In this document: one piece after another, positions 46,201 through 57,418 of the stretch
Layout of the letters: the number at the start of each line of letters is the position of its first letter
How positions within the stretch are numbered: position 1 is the first letter of the stretch
NCBI GenBank assembly: GCA_001600695.1
Contig: BCKQ01000013.1
Span: 124,001-188,000, forward strand
Direction: 5' to 3'
Length of the DNA: 64,000 bases
DNA from: Ascoidea asiatica
Lineage: Eukaryota > Ascomycota > Saccharomycetes > Ascoideales > Ascoideaceae
Notes under the pieces: generated by a model
The model's database searches: none
Told to the model about the DNA's origin: nothing
What the model saw: the letters and a program-made list of their open reading frames with translations, nothing else
Translations under genes and position numbers: made by a program

Positions 46201-47495
46201 TTTTTCTTTGATTCTTTAATTAATTTTCCATTATAAGTCATTGCCCATTCAGCAGCATTTTCTTTTGAAATTGCAGCAATTGGATCTGGTTTTATAGAAA
46301 AATTCATTCTTCTTCTTTTTGTAGATGGAGTATTATTTGAATTATTTGAATTATTTGAATTATTTGAATTATTTTGATTTATTGAAGGAGAATTATCTTT
46401 TATATTATTGTTATTATTTAAATTATCAATTAAAGGTGAATTTGTATTCAGATTTTGAACTGAAGTCATTTTAGTATCTGTAATTTCATTATTATTTTCA
46501 TCTTTAATTATTGAATTATTATTATTTATGTTGTTATTTGTAGAAATATCATTATTAATTAAATTATTTTTATTTTTATCATTATTATTTATATTATTAA
46601 TTTCATTATTTGAGATATTATTATTATTAATATTATTATTTTTATTATTATTTTTATTATTATTTTTAACGTTTTTAGAATTAATTTTACTTGTTTTATT
46701 ATTTAATTTATTAGTTTTTTTATTATCATTAATATTTTCAATTTTTTTTTGTTGTTGTTGAAGTTCATTTAAATTATTATCTTGATTTGAATTAATTTGA
46801 ATTTTTTTTTGTTTTTTACCTCTTTTTTTTGTTGTTTCTGGAAAAGTACAATCACATCTAAAAGTTACACAATTTGTACATGGAATTCTAATCATTGCAT
46901 CACAACGAACTTTTCTTGCATGACAAACTTTACAAGCTCTTGCAGATCTTGGTCTTTTATATTTCATTGTAAAAGCAGGTTTTTTTTTTATAATATTTTT
47001 TGGAGTATTTTCTTTACTTGAATTTATAATATCATTGTTTTCATTATTATTTTCAACATCTATTATATTTTCATTATTTTCATTATTTTCATTATTTTCA
47101 TTGTTATTTTCATTTTCTTTATCAATACTAATATCTTGATCTATATTAATATCTTGATCTAGATTGATATCTTTTTCTTTATCTTTATCTTTATCTTTAT
47201 CTTTATCTTTAATTTTAAATTTATTTTTTATAGTTTTATTTTTTAATTTTTCTTTTTTTTTAATTTTATTTTTATCAATATTGGAATTATCAATTGAATT
47301 ATCAATTGAATTATTTATATTTGAAATTATTGAATTATTAATTGAATCATTAATTGAATTATTAATTGTATTATTTATTGAATCATTAATTGAAGTATTT
47401 ATAGGAGTATTTATTGGAGGATTCATAATTGAATTTATTGAAGAATTCATATTATTACCGTTATTATTATTGTTATTTTCTATATTATCAGCCAT
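43224..47495 (-). CDS. Zn2Cys6 transcription factor, FarA/Ctf1-like
   Basis: This 1,423-residue nuclear regulator has its zinc cluster at C188-X2-C191-X6-C198-X7-C206-X2-C209-X6-C216, in the wording RACKVCHARKVRCDA and IPCTNC. That and the Fungal_trans domain (about 480-850, with SILLAGSRVCVNDL, WYWEGPEDVTGNAFYWNRVA, IWWYLFLRDRGLSLIFGRP) resemble the FarA/FarB/Ctf1 fatty-acid-utilisation regulators of filamentous fungi and Candida. In those, targets are beta-oxidation and peroxisomal genes through CCTCGG sites. The N-terminus has Ile-Asn-Ser repeats and a (Lys-Asp)n run; the C-terminal third is Gln/Pro/Asn-rich, a plausible activation domain. The orthologue call is moderate. A CCTCGG lies about 1.5 kb upstream at 49036-49041. 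Confidence 0.7.
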   Translation of the reverse strand: MADNIENNNNNNGNNMNSSINSIMNPPINTPINTSINDSINNTINNSINDSINNSIISNINNSIDNSIDNSNIDKNKIKKKEKLKNKTIKNKFKIKDKDKDKDKDKEKDINLDQDINIDQDISIDKENENNNENNENNENNENIIDVENNNENNDIINSSKENTPKNIIKKKPAFTMKYKRPRSARACKVCHARKVRCDAMIRIPCTNCVTFRCDCTFPETTKKRGKKQKKIQINSNQDNNLNELQQQQKKIENINDNKKTNKLNNKTSKINSKNVKNNNKNNNKNNNINNNNISNNEINNINNNDKNKNNLINNDISTNNNINNNNSIIKDENNNEITDTKMTSVQNLNTNSPLIDNLNNNNNIKDNSPSINQNNSNNSNNSNNSNNTPSTKRRRMNFSIKPDPIAAISKENAAEWAMTYNGKLIKESKKKGAFSYYGRSSTIGLCVEDTKQNKSSHYSITGYNRFINSDNIDTVELEILKLRGAFLLPSKSLTMDIIKSYFNHINQVTPIVSEAWFMKRFHDPENPPSLLLLQSILLAGSRVCVNDLLKDSKGSNKLSSSTFFQRAKALFESNYEKDPLSIVQSLILFGWYWEGPEDVTGNAFYWNRVAIAVAQGYGFQRSVAHSDLSLIEKKSWKLIWWYLFLRDRGLSLIFGRPCSIDLVDCDVAMLEHSDFDETDPELGLVPLRPIDRGRALFFMNYCSLYMLLGLILKEVFSVRSEMKENKPQLIAVFDQLLTQWVKKLPPELKYSRKNYSLHAAISYINYYTVICLLHRSSFLKKSQKPQPNLKKPQRLNFNENIAFYSATQLALIVDDIVKHGDLGHANGIILYSIFYACIIFVYHLDSPNPIVKETATYYFGKCYSYVERCIEFWELGKYCLKLFETIRCNPLIRKKIVKDFLKNNSYSKKIKSKNKLRYTRPKSSRRGFSIEDIVNNYKSQLSDQPEEPDQKMDSGSHSPDSVSLNPNEPPAYKSHWNEEKPPVDYTQTYMTQPQSQSKGSNLPFTQNPFQSQTAPVNPVGNNYPSSQQQQPNGDLYANSIHSNQEREVYSNIPNSRNQAQPPYNSYSSQRSEFPGQSPMSVKNSSFNNGLYYPQQNIPQNIPPYMYPSISDNNTPPKLPPLVNQGSVQPPLSQQPYSQPISQLPFQQQQSHPPFPRQQFPLQQQYPPNIPIQQQHIQKFPPSEGPLLNNQPSGEYSGSSQIPNIQHNVSFSRMENNPSNGHYQNVYEGGNTNNNQLNMNNGVKEKFSGQSDQNHNFQGETKNTINNSSNVNKQSAFDKDQLNKNSNTIIDSLESWGEYGMSYNVPQLMDSFILSTWGPVELFPEIGTESTIDTDGVPTIILNASDFSLNGFQSRKTDFLNDLKNQNIHFFNDQAILSGNSDNLYGNGMILSSSESESIEVSEVPSSFSLKDWAQYLSNDQSK

Positions 47496-50190
47496 TTCAG
47501 AATTTGATTTTATATTATATGTAATATAATATGTAATATAAGAATATAGTTAGTTAGTTAATATAATGAGGGATAATTATATAAATTTGAGAGAAATTGA
47601 TATTTATATATATATAAATTAATAGTATTAGAGATAATAGTGATAATTAAAATAAATTTTATATAAAGTAAGTACTAAACATTCATGTCAATAATTTATA
47701 TAACTAATAATAAATACGAGATATTAAATTTGTGATTGAAATTGGAATTGAAATTGGATTATTAAATTGAATAAAAAGAAATTAGGAAAAAGAAGTTTGC
47801 GCAAATAAATATCAAATGATATCAAATGATATCAAATGATATTGAATGATATTGAATGATATTAATGACTAGAATCTTTGATTATATGATTATTATAATC
47901 AAGTATGATTAAATATTCTATTTATTATGAGATAAATTTTATATTCAATGATAAATTTGATTAATTATATAAGAATTAGTAAAAGAGTAAAAAGCTTGCT
48001 AATTATTTCTTTTGATTTCTTTAAGTATTATATATTTAACTATTAAATATTAGATAATAGATAATAGATTATAGATAATAGATAATAGATAATATATATA
48101 TTGTTAGAGGATATAAATATAATTTTAGTTAAATTACAGATTAAAGCCTGAAAATATATTAAAGAATATTGTAATGATAATAATATTAATGAATATTAAT
48201 GGATATTAATATTTGAAATGTAAATAAATATTATATTCTATATTACTAGTACTAGTACTGTAAATGGCAAATGTTTCAGTATCTGATTTGAGAATTAAAT
48301 CAAATTAAATTTATTTCGTTAGTTTTAAAAACCATTTAAAACTGTTTCAAAAAGTGAATTGATTTGTGAAGAGTTTTTAAAGATTTCTAAAGAATTATTG
48401 TAAAATTGATAAAATTTTGTTAAAATTTCTAAGGATTTACAACGATGTGAAAATGTTCAGAGGTAGTTGTGGTAGAATTTGATCGGTAAAAGATCCCTCG
48501 CTCTAGAGGGCGGTGGCAGAGATGCTAGATACATGAAACAGCACAGCCACTTGGGGGATAGTAAACTGTTTATGAACCAATGATGGTGGGTATTGGTGTA
48601 TGCTATTCAGGCTTACTATGGATACCAGTGGATAATCACGGTTAGAGCATGTTAACGAAACATGAGAAAAAGCAGTTCAGGCTGGGGGAAAGTGGGCATT
48701 TAGTGCAGAGATTGTTCTGGAGAGATTCACGCCATTCTCGGGGTGGAAGATAGAAATGAGTCAGGATTGTGAAGCAGACTGCAATCAAGCACTGGGATTT
48801 TGCCTGCGATTGTATCATTGAGCCTGGGCTAACCTAGGTTGGAACAGCGCCGGCAGCACAAACAGCGCCACCTTTGCTCTTTGACTGGGGGAGCATTGAG
48901 CATTGTTGCCGGTGGGCTTGTTTCTGGAGTTGGCTTTGAAGTTGCCTTTGCGCTGGAGCTGAACGCTAATTTGCAAAAGAAACCACCGCGGCCCAACCCC
49001 CCGTGCAAATAAGAGCCGAGCAAACAGGGAAAGCTCCTCGGATTCGCCAGTCTTCCACACCACAACCATTGACGTCAACTTCCTGCGGTACATAACTTAC
49101 TTCACTCCGAAAGTCCACTGCAATATTCTTTGTTTCTCTCTTATTCTTATTCCTATTATATTTATATTTATATTTATATTTATTATTCTATTCTATCGCA
49201 TTTTTCAATATCCTTACTCTGTTTTCGCTGGTCTTGTTTTTGTTTATTCACTAAAATATATATTTTAATATTTGTTATTTCGTATTATTATAATCATACG
49301 ATATCTATCCTCATAGAGCTATTCACTTTCTATTCACATGTCTTTGTTATCAAAAAATTGTTGAATTGATTTAAACGCTAACTGCCGTGGAACAAGTACC
49401 ATTCACAGACCACGGTCCACTATTATTAGGTAATAATGGGCTACTTCTTACCTTTCGGTTACTAACAAACAACTTTTACCCCTGGCAAAAATGGTTTATT
49501 TCCAAGGTTTTTAGTTTCACTTTATTCTACTCTTTTCCACTGCCCACCACTAGTATTCACCGGCGTGTACATCTTTTTATTACTCATGTTCCGCCCTCCA
49601 CCCCCTACAGCCGCCCCCGCTCTCCGTTTTTATCCGGGTGTTCACTCTCGGACGCACTTTCCCGCAGTTGCCTTGTCTTTAGTACCACATGACCCAAATA
49701 ATTGCATACAATCTCGGCTCGCTCAAATTATCGCTCGAATTCACATTAATTACTTAACTTAACTAAACTTAGGGCTCTAAAGAACATTAAATTTATTCTA
49801 GATCTATAATCCGGGTAACTTCATTACTTATCTTCTTTTTCATTAACACATGAAATCTTCAGATCTAAAATAAACCTAATTAATTTACCTCATTGATTTA
49901 CCTCATTACTTGAAACTAGAAAAAAAATTAAAGAAATTTTTAACAAATAAAAACGTAATCATTGTCATTTTTAAAACTACCTCAATTATGGTCTCTATTT
50001 TTTTATTTATTTTTCAAAATATTTTTTTTTTTTTTCAATCCCGTGCCTGCATTATATTTTTTCAAATCTAAAAACCAAAAAAAAAAAAATAATATATTAA
50101 AATTTTCAAAATTTATAATGTATTGTAATATACATAATCTGTTTAAGTTTCAATTGAATCAATTTCATTATTTGTTACATTTATAAATCA

Positions 50191-50221
<31 letters not shown>

Positions 50222-50236
50222 TAATAATTTTTAAAA
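47496..50236. promoter_or_regulatory. 2.7-kb divergent region between two regulators, with two G+C-rich islands
   Basis: It lies between the FarA/Ctf1-like gene and DBP3. It holds ATATCAAATG repeats (about 47815-47865), ATAGATA repeats (about 48054-48095), island one at about 48430-49120 (36 G/C in the 60 nt at 48841-48900) with a hairpin cluster at its left end, a (TATATT)n run near 49155-49185, and island two at about 49380-49700 with CCGTGGAA (49385) and CCACGG (49410). A Reb1-type CCGGGTAA is at 49811-49818, 420 bp upstream of DBP3, and AAAATTTTCAAAATTT at about 50099-50114 resembles the RRPE element of ribosome-biogenesis promoters. The ORFs in the islands lack recognisable products. Confidence 0.5.
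48495..48664. ncRNA. Possible structured RNA: four consecutive small hairpins
   Basis: Four perfect stems occur in 170 nt at the G+C-rich island edge: CCCTC/GAGGG (48495-48499 with 48506-48510); GTGGC/GCCAC (48513-48517 with 48546-48550) enclosing TGCT/AGCA (48523-48526 with 48540-48543); ACCAAT/ATTGGT (48576-48581 with 48592-48597); and CATGTT/AACATG (48648-48653 with 48659-48664). An ANANNA-type box (ATAGTA) lies between the second and third. I do not recognise snRNA, RNase P, MRP or SRP signatures. Strand and transcription are unknown; this is a candidate only. Confidence 0.25.
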
Positions 50237-52027
50237 ATGACATCGGTTGATCTTAAAGAACATAAAAAAAAGAGAAAACATTCTATAAGTGAATCATCTA
50301 TAATATCAAAAGATGTTGAAACTATTTTAAAAAAAACTAAAAAAGATAAAAAACATAAGAAAGATAAGAAAGATAAAAAAGATAAAAAAGATAATAAAGA
50401 AAAGAAAGAAAAGAAAGATATAATAGATGAAATAGATAATGTAGAGAAAACAGAATCACTAGAGAAAAAAGAGAAGAAACATAAAGATAAAAAGGATAAA
50501 AAAGATAAAAAGGAAAAAAAAGATAAAAAAGAAAAGAAGGATAAGAAACATAAGAAAGATAAAAAAGAAGAAATACATACTGAAATAAAGGAAAATATTG
50601 AAAATAATGAAGACCATGAAGATATTGCTTCAAAATCTTCAACAACTTTATATATTGATAATAATGCTTTAAAAAATTTAACTAAAGATCAAATAGATAA
50701 ATATTTAATTGATAATTTTGTTTTAGTTGGAGATCCAAATTCAAAATCTATACTTAAACCAATAATTGATTTTAAATATTTATCTTTATCAAATCAAAAT
50801 TTATCAAATGCTTTTAAAAATTTTAAAAATCCATCTCCAATTCAAGCTATTTCTTGGCCTTATTTATTTGATTCAAGAGATGTAATTGGTGTGGCAGAAA
50901 CTGGTTCTGGTAAAACTTTTGCTTTTGGTTTACCTGCTGTTACTCATATTTTATCTTCTGAAGATTATTTAAAAAATAATAATAATTTATATCCAAAAGT
51001 TTTAATTGTTTCTCCAACAAGAGAATTAGCAATGCAAACTCATGAATCTCTTGAAATTTTAACAAAAAATATTAAAAATATTAAATCAACTTGTATTTAT
51101 GGTGGTGTTTCAAAAGATGATCAAAGAAAAAATATTAAAATTTCAAATATTTTAGTTGCAACTCCAGGTAGATTATTAGATCTTTTAGATGAATATAATC
51201 CATGTTTTAATCTTTCTAAAATTTCATTCTTAGTTTTAGATGAAGCTGATAGAATGTTAGAAAAAGGTTTTGAAAATGATATTAAAAAAATTTTTTCTTT
51301 ATCAAATAAATTTAGACAAACTTTAATGTTTACTGCAACTTGGCCAGAAGAAATTAGACAAATTTCTTCAAATTATATGAATTCTCCAGTAAAAATTTCA
51401 ATTGGTGAAAATCATGATGAATTATCTGCAAATAAAAGAATTAAACAAATTGTTGAAGTTATAGATCCATATGATAAAGAAAAAAGATTATTACAATTAT
51501 TAAATAAATTTTTAAAAGATGATAAAAAAAATGATAAAATTTTAATTTTTGCTTTATATAAAAAAGAAGCAACAAGAATTGAATCTTATTTATTAAGAAA
51601 TTCTTATCAAGTTAGTGCAATTCATGGTGATTTATCTCAACAACAAAGAACAAATGCTTTAAATAATTTTAAAACTGGTAAATCAAATTTACTTTTAGCA
51701 ACTGATGTTGCCGCAAGAGGTTTAGATATACCAAATGTTAAAGTTGTAATAAATTTAACTTTTCCATTAACTGCAGAAGATTATGTTCATAGAATTGGTA
51801 GAACTGGAAGAGCTGGTCAATCTGGAATTGCATATACTTTATTTACTGAACGTGAAAAACATTTAAGTGGTGCTTTAATTAATGTTTTAAAAAATGCAAA
51901 TCAAGATGTTCCTCCAGAATTATTAAAATTTGGTAGTCATACAAAGAAAAAAGAACATAGTGCTTATGGTGCTTTTTTTAAAGATGTTGATTTATCTAAA
52001 AAACCTAAAAAAATTGTGTTTGATTAA
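50237..52027 (+). CDS. DBP3: DEAD-box ATP-dependent RNA helicase Dbp3
   Basis: Dbp3 is a nucleolar helicase for 27S pre-rRNA processing in 60S biogenesis. The 596-residue product begins with about 110 residues of Lys-Lys-Asp/Glu repeats, a Dbp3 trademark. The helicase core follows: Q motif with PSPIQ (199-203), AETGSGKT (220-227), PTRELA, GG, ATPGR (308-312), DEAD (335-338), TAT in place of SAT (366-368), then [30 protein letters not shown] and [10 protein letters not shown]. The C-terminus [20 protein letters not shown] matches the family. It is intronless. Reb1-like and RRPE-like sites upstream fit the ribosome-biogenesis regulon; the Puf4 orthologue in this window could act on its mRNA by analogy with yeast. 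Confidence 0.93.
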   Translation: MTSVDLKEHKKKRKHSISESSIISKDVETILKKTKKDKKHKKDKKDKKDKKDNKEKKEKKDIIDEIDNVEKTESLEKKEKKHKDKKDKKDKKEKKDKKEKKDKKHKKDKKEEIHTEIKENIENNEDHEDIASKSSTTLYIDNNALKNLTKDQIDKYLIDNFVLVGDPNSKSILKPIIDFKYLSLSNQNLSNAFKNFKNPSPIQAISWPYLFDSRDVIGVAETGSGKTFAFGLPAVTHILSSEDYLKNNNNLYPKVLIVSPTRELAMQTHESLEILTKNIKNIKSTCIYGGVSKDDQRKNIKISNILVATPGRLLDLLDEYNPCFNLSKISFLVLDEADRMLEKGFENDIKKIFSLSNKFRQTLMFTATWPEEIRQISSNYMNSPVKISIGENHDELSANKRIKQIVEVIDPYDKEKRLLQLLNKFLKDDKKNDKILIFALYKKEATRIESYLLRNSYQVSAIHGDLSQQQRTNALNNFKTGKSNLLLATDVAARGLDIPNVKVVINLTFPLTAEDYVHRIGRTGRAGQSGIAYTLFTEREKHLSGALINVLKNANQDVPPELLKFGSHTKKKEHSAYGAFFKDVDLSKKPKKIVFD

Positions 52028-52231
52028 TATCTACTCAATTTAAATTTAAATTTTAAAACTTTTTTGTTTTTTTTTTGTAATTTTTGTATTCATAAATATG
52101 TTCTTCTGTATTAAAAAATTAAATAAATTAATAAATCAAACAAAAAAAAAAAAAAAAAAAAACCCAAAAAAAACCCAAAAAAAAATATAAAAAAAATAAA
52201 AAACCTCATAGATTTGAAAAAAAAAAAGTTT
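52028..52231. terminator. Convergent DBP3/ARG81 3' region
   Basis: This 204-bp spacer is made largely of T runs (about 52060-52077) and A runs broken by CCC (about 52141-52200), consistent with 3' UTRs reading toward each other. No gene was seen. Confidence 0.35.
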
Positions 52232-55200
52232 TTAATCTAATAATAAATTGATTTTATTTTGACGAACAACATCAACCCAAGTTATTTTATGTCCAAGTTT
52301 CCTTTCACGCCAAACAATATTAATTACCTGTCTTGCTTTCCAACGACTTTTCAAACTCATATATTCATATCGTTTTAAAAGTGATACAAATTCTGTAGAG
52401 ATTTCATCTGAATCTTCTCCATTTAATGGAATTATTTCACAACCACAAATAAAATATTGCCAATAAATTGGTGTAACTAAAACTTTTTGATAATCTGCTA
52501 TATTTTGAAGCATTTTTAAATGTTCAAAACAAAGCATTGTATTAATTCTAATTTTAGATTCATCACATTTATCACAAATAAGTCGATAATAAAAAATTTT
52601 AATTGCATAAAAAAATGAAAACATATTATGATATACTACTTCATGCCATGCACTTTCAAAATCAAAATCTTCTAATATTTCAATACTATTTTTTCCATTA
52701 ACTAATTGATCATCTTTCATACAAGGTACTTCTGATCCATTTTTTTCTAAAAAATTCCAATCTGGCTTCCAAGATTTCATTTTTTTATTAAAACTATTAA
52801 TTGAAACATTTAAGTCACTTTTTCTTCCTAAAAATCCATCAGATTTACTATTTGTATTTTCAAATTTGTTTCGTTTCTCACTAAATAATCCACTGAGCAT
52901 TGTAAATAATCGAATTAAAGAATTTGGAAAACAATATAAAGCATCAATATCTTCAGAGTTCGTTTTTGAAGGTTGAGATCCAGAAAGATTTTTTAATTGC
53001 TTATTTCTGGACTTATTACCATCATTCTTTGTAACTGACGGTGGCCTACTTTCTTCATTGAAGTTGTTCTCGGAATCAATAGATGATACTCTTTTCATTT
53101 TCATAGCAATTTCATCATTATTTAATCTATCATCAAATAAATTTTTATCAGAAATATTATTTTCCTTGAAATTACTGTCTTTTTCAGTATTTATTGTTCT
53201 TGGTTTTAGCCCAGTTACTATAGTTTCTCTTAACGGATCACGTCTAGGAAGTGGGATTTCAGAAGCAATTTTTGGTGCCAATTCTCCTAAGTACAGACAT
53301 CTATCTCTTGCAATCCTAATAAACTTAGGAAATGATGATGGTTCTGATGTATATGCCAACTCGTTTGAATTAGTAACTAAATACTCGATTTTCTTCTTTC
53401 TTTCATTATTGGTATTTTGATGAAAATTAGAACCAACTTTTGATATTGTTTTCTTTAATTTACTGAAATCAAATTGTAAATCTTGTTCCTCATCATAAAT
53501 TTTCTCAAATTTAACTTTATTCATAAGTCCTTCTGATGTCATCGGTTCAATATCGATTTCAAATACTGATGTTGATTCAAATAAAAAAATCAAAAAATTA
53601 TAAATCCGATGTAAAGTTTTGGCCTTAAGAGATACAGTGGAGTTATTCCTTAGTCTTTTTGAAACAAATTCCTGACATGTTTTTAAAAATAATCCACAAT
53701 TTTGCAAGGAACCATTTATAGAATCCACAGAAACTATATTTAAAAAAGCTGTCAAAACTTCTTTATGCTTATAATATCCCAAATCCAGAAAAATAGTAGC
53801 AAGAGCTCTAATAGATACATTTCTAAAATAGCATCCAATATCAGCCCAATGTCTGTAACAAAATTCGTTTGTATATTTGTAACGGGTTGCAATAAAATAA
53901 GCCGATGCTGCCAAAGAGGAATAAAGGAGAGAAACTTTAGGAACCGAAATTTCTGCCTCGAGAACAATTCCACCAAATGTCGTCTCAATTCTGGGTAAAA
54001 AAATGGATTTCCAAGGATTTGATTTCGACCTTAGTACAGTTGACATTTCAGTTATTTTTTGTTGATAAATCTTGATTAATGTTTTAGATAATGGGGTGAC
54101 TTTAGTTTCAGTTATTATATTTCGATTAAAATCCCCAAAAAAACACTCAGGGACATGGAAAACAGGTTCTTGCGGTTTACCGACCTCTTTCAGTCTTGAA
54201 AAGGAATTTGTCTTGTCGTGAAGAATTGGATCATCAAAAATATCTGGAAGAAAATTATCAAAGTAATTAGTAATTTCTAAGTCCCTTGGAAGGTATGATA
54301 TTTCATTATCGTCTTCTTGAAATTCCTCAGGGATTACTGATTCTTCCCGGCCATAAAACTTAGTTAAAATCGACCAATAATGATATGAATTGCCTTCCTT
54401 TAAACTTTTTTTTGAGTTATGATTAACACTGTATTTCAAATTTTCTGCTCTATTATCTTTTCTTTTACTTTTTCTTTGAGCCTTGTTTCTAGAATTACGA
54501 TCAATAAAATCATTGGAAGTAAACCCCATTGGAGTAGGTAGACCAGTCTGATTTCCGTTGTTAAAAATACTCGTATTGAAATTCACAAAACCATCAAGAT
54601 TCTTATTGTTATCATCATTTTGAGAATTGGCATATAAATTTGTGGGCTGCTCAGGATTGTATGAATTATTAGTAGAAATAGTAGGAGGATTATTAGCACT
54701 AATATTAGAATCAATTGAACTTATATGACTTGAACTTATATTATTAGAATTTATATCTTGAGAAACCATATTATTTAAGGTTATATTATTTAGATTTGAA
54801 TTATCTGAATTAGAATTGATATTTGAATTTACCAAATATTCTCTAAATGTATTATTTTCACGAGAATTATTGGATAATGGTGGAAAAATTGAAGGGTGAT
54901 CATTTATATAACTTTCCTCAAAAGGGAAATTTTGGTTCTGACTTCGATTTTCATTACTATAATTATTATTATTATTATTATTGAAATTAGCATTGAAATC
55001 TCTTTGTTGATCTGAATTTAGTGGTTTAAATAATAAGGGAGGATGATTATTTTCATAAAAATGCATTTGATTACTCAATTCAATTAAGTTTGTAGGTTGA
55101 TTTTGACTTTGATTTTGATCATCGTTTAATTTGAGTTGAACTTGAAATGCATCAAAAGTAGAGTTAATTGGCTGAAAATTTTGATTCGGCTGAATTTGGT

Positions 55201-56667
55201 TATTACTATTACTATTACTATTATTGTTATTGTTATAATTATTATCACTATTACTATTATTATTGATATTATTAGAATTATCGTTATTGTTATTAGTAAT
55301 ACTGGTATTGTTATGATTTTGCAAATTTTGCAGATTTTGGTTTGAATTTGAAAATTGAATTTGATTACCATTTATATTTTCCAGGAAAATTGGATCTATA
55401 GGTGAATTAAATGCAAATTGAACATTATAATCATTACTTGCTGGAAGATCAAATGAATTATGAAATTGGGTATCAAATCCGTTCAAAGATCTAGTAAGAT
55501 GACTATCTATGTTAAATGAGGGATCTATATTTTCACCATTTATATAAGTATTATTTGAATAGTTGTAATTTATATTATCACCAATATTAGTAATATTTTT
55601 GAAATTATAGTCATCATTGGAATTTGTAATATCAATTATTGAATGATCTAAAGGTGATTCGATATTTGAATCTAAATCAGGAGAAAAGTTTTTAGAATTA
55701 TTATTATCTTTTATATTATTTTGAATTGAAGATTCTATTGAATGATTATTTATATTTATATTATTATTATTATTATTATTATTTTCTTGATGAATTGAAT
55801 TTGAATTTTCATTTATAGTTAAAATTGATGATTTATTTTTAACTAAATTTGAAGTTATTCTTTTTTGTAGAGGAGATTGATTTTTTTTAGAAAAATTTGA
55901 AGAATTTGTTTTTTCTATTAACATTTTCATTTTTTGAGAATTAGGTTTTAAATTTGATTTAGAATTTGATTTTGGAGATTGTTTTGATTTTGATTTTTGT
56001 TTTAAAGATTTTAGAGATTTTGGACTATTTTGGGAATTAGTTTTATCTTTTGATATTCCTCCACCTTTTTTTCTTTTATTTTTATTAAATTTTTTAGTAT
56101 TATTAGTATGATTATCATTACCGTTATTAGAAAAATTGTCATTATTGTTATCATTATTGTTATTGTTATTAGTATAATTTACACTATTAGGAGTCTGAGT
56201 CTGAGTCTGATTTTGATTTTGATTTTGATTTACAGAATAATTCTGATTCAGATTATTTAGATTTGAAAAATTTCGAAAATTTTGTCGATTTGATTTATTA
56301 TTAATATTATTATTATTATTAATATTATTATAATTTAAAAGATTATTTGAAATGTTATTTGAAATATTATTTGAAGAAATAGTTTCAAAAATATTATATG
56401 GAAATACAGTAAATGGACCACGAGTTATAGATTTAAAATTTTTTTTTAATGAATTTTTTGAATTAAAATCATCAATAATTTCAAAATCTTGTTTTAAACA
56501 ATTATGTAAAATATTTAAATGTTTATCAATTTCATAATAAGTTTTATAAATCATATTTTCAGGAAATTTAACAAATTCTATAGTTCTTCTTTGAAAATAA
56601 GGTTCATTATTGGAATTTGAATTTGAATTTGAATTTGAATTTCCAGAATTATTATTATAGATACCAC

Positions 56668-56709
<42 letters not shown>

Positions 56710-57328
56710 GATGAATTTGATATGGATTTCCAATAGTTTTTAAATTTGTAATTCTATCAAATTCAGTTGGAGGTAACCAACATAATTTTATATCATAACC
56801 ATTACAAGATTTTTTTGATCTTAAACAAGTACCACAAGTTGGTTTAATATTATCACATTTTACTTTTCTTTTTCTACAAGTCCAACAACCAGTAAAAGTT
56901 TTAGTTCTTTTAACTTTTTTAAAAGTTTTTGAAAAATTATTTGAAAGTATTGGTATTGAAGTTGGAGTTGATTTTATTGAAGATGAAGAAGATGATGGAA
57001 TAGATAATGAATATGAAGTTGTTGAATTTGATGTAGATGAGTTTGTATTTGTATTTGAATTTGAATTTGAGTTTCTTTTTTTAAAAACTTGATTAGTTTG
57101 ATTACTTTTTTGAGGTTTTAAATTAATATTTTGATTTTGAATTTTATTATTATTATTATTATTATTATAATTGATATTATAATTAGTATTGTTTTTATTG
57201 TTTATTGTAATTTTTGAATTTCTTTTTTCATTTCTTTTTTCATTTATATTTACATTTATATTTACATTATCGATATTATTATTTATAATGTTATTATTAT
57301 TGTTATTGTTATTATTATTAGAGTCTGA

Positions 57329-57367
<39 letters not shown>

Positions 57368-57418
57368 TGAGGAAGATAAAAGTGTACTTGAAGATAATAT
57401 TGGAAGTTTTGGTATCAT
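52232..57418 (-). CDS. ARG81: Zn2Cys6 arginine-pathway regulator Arg81
   Basis: Arg81 (ArgRII) is the arginine sensor that acts with Arg80, Mcm1 and Arg82 to repress arginine synthesis and activate its catabolism. The zinc cluster is C178-X2-C181-X6-C188-X6-C195-X2-C198-X6-C205 in TKTFTGCWTCRKRKVKCD, followed by NGYDIKLCW and PTEFDRI. Downstream come FQRRTIEFVKF and a DKHLNILH segment as in Arg81. The C-terminal regulatory half is conserved-looking (SLAASAYFIATRYKYTNEF, HWADIGCYFRNVSIRAL, WHEVVYHNMFSFFYAIKIF). At 1,728 residues it is about twice the 880 of S. cerevisiae, the excess being Asn/Ser/Gln stretches at 17-160 and 235-1000. The codon pattern inside the C-terminal half is less biased than elsewhere. 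Its upstream region is 2.2 kb long. Confidence 0.85.

Noticed and set aside
48815-49093. 92- and 78-codon minus-strand ORFs in the 48.8-49.1 kb island
   Set aside because: Composition unlike any host gene and no family; judged a side effect of high GC.
49565-49762. ORFs in the 49.4-49.7 kb island
   Set aside because: Two overlapping frames with no domain and no plausible start context.
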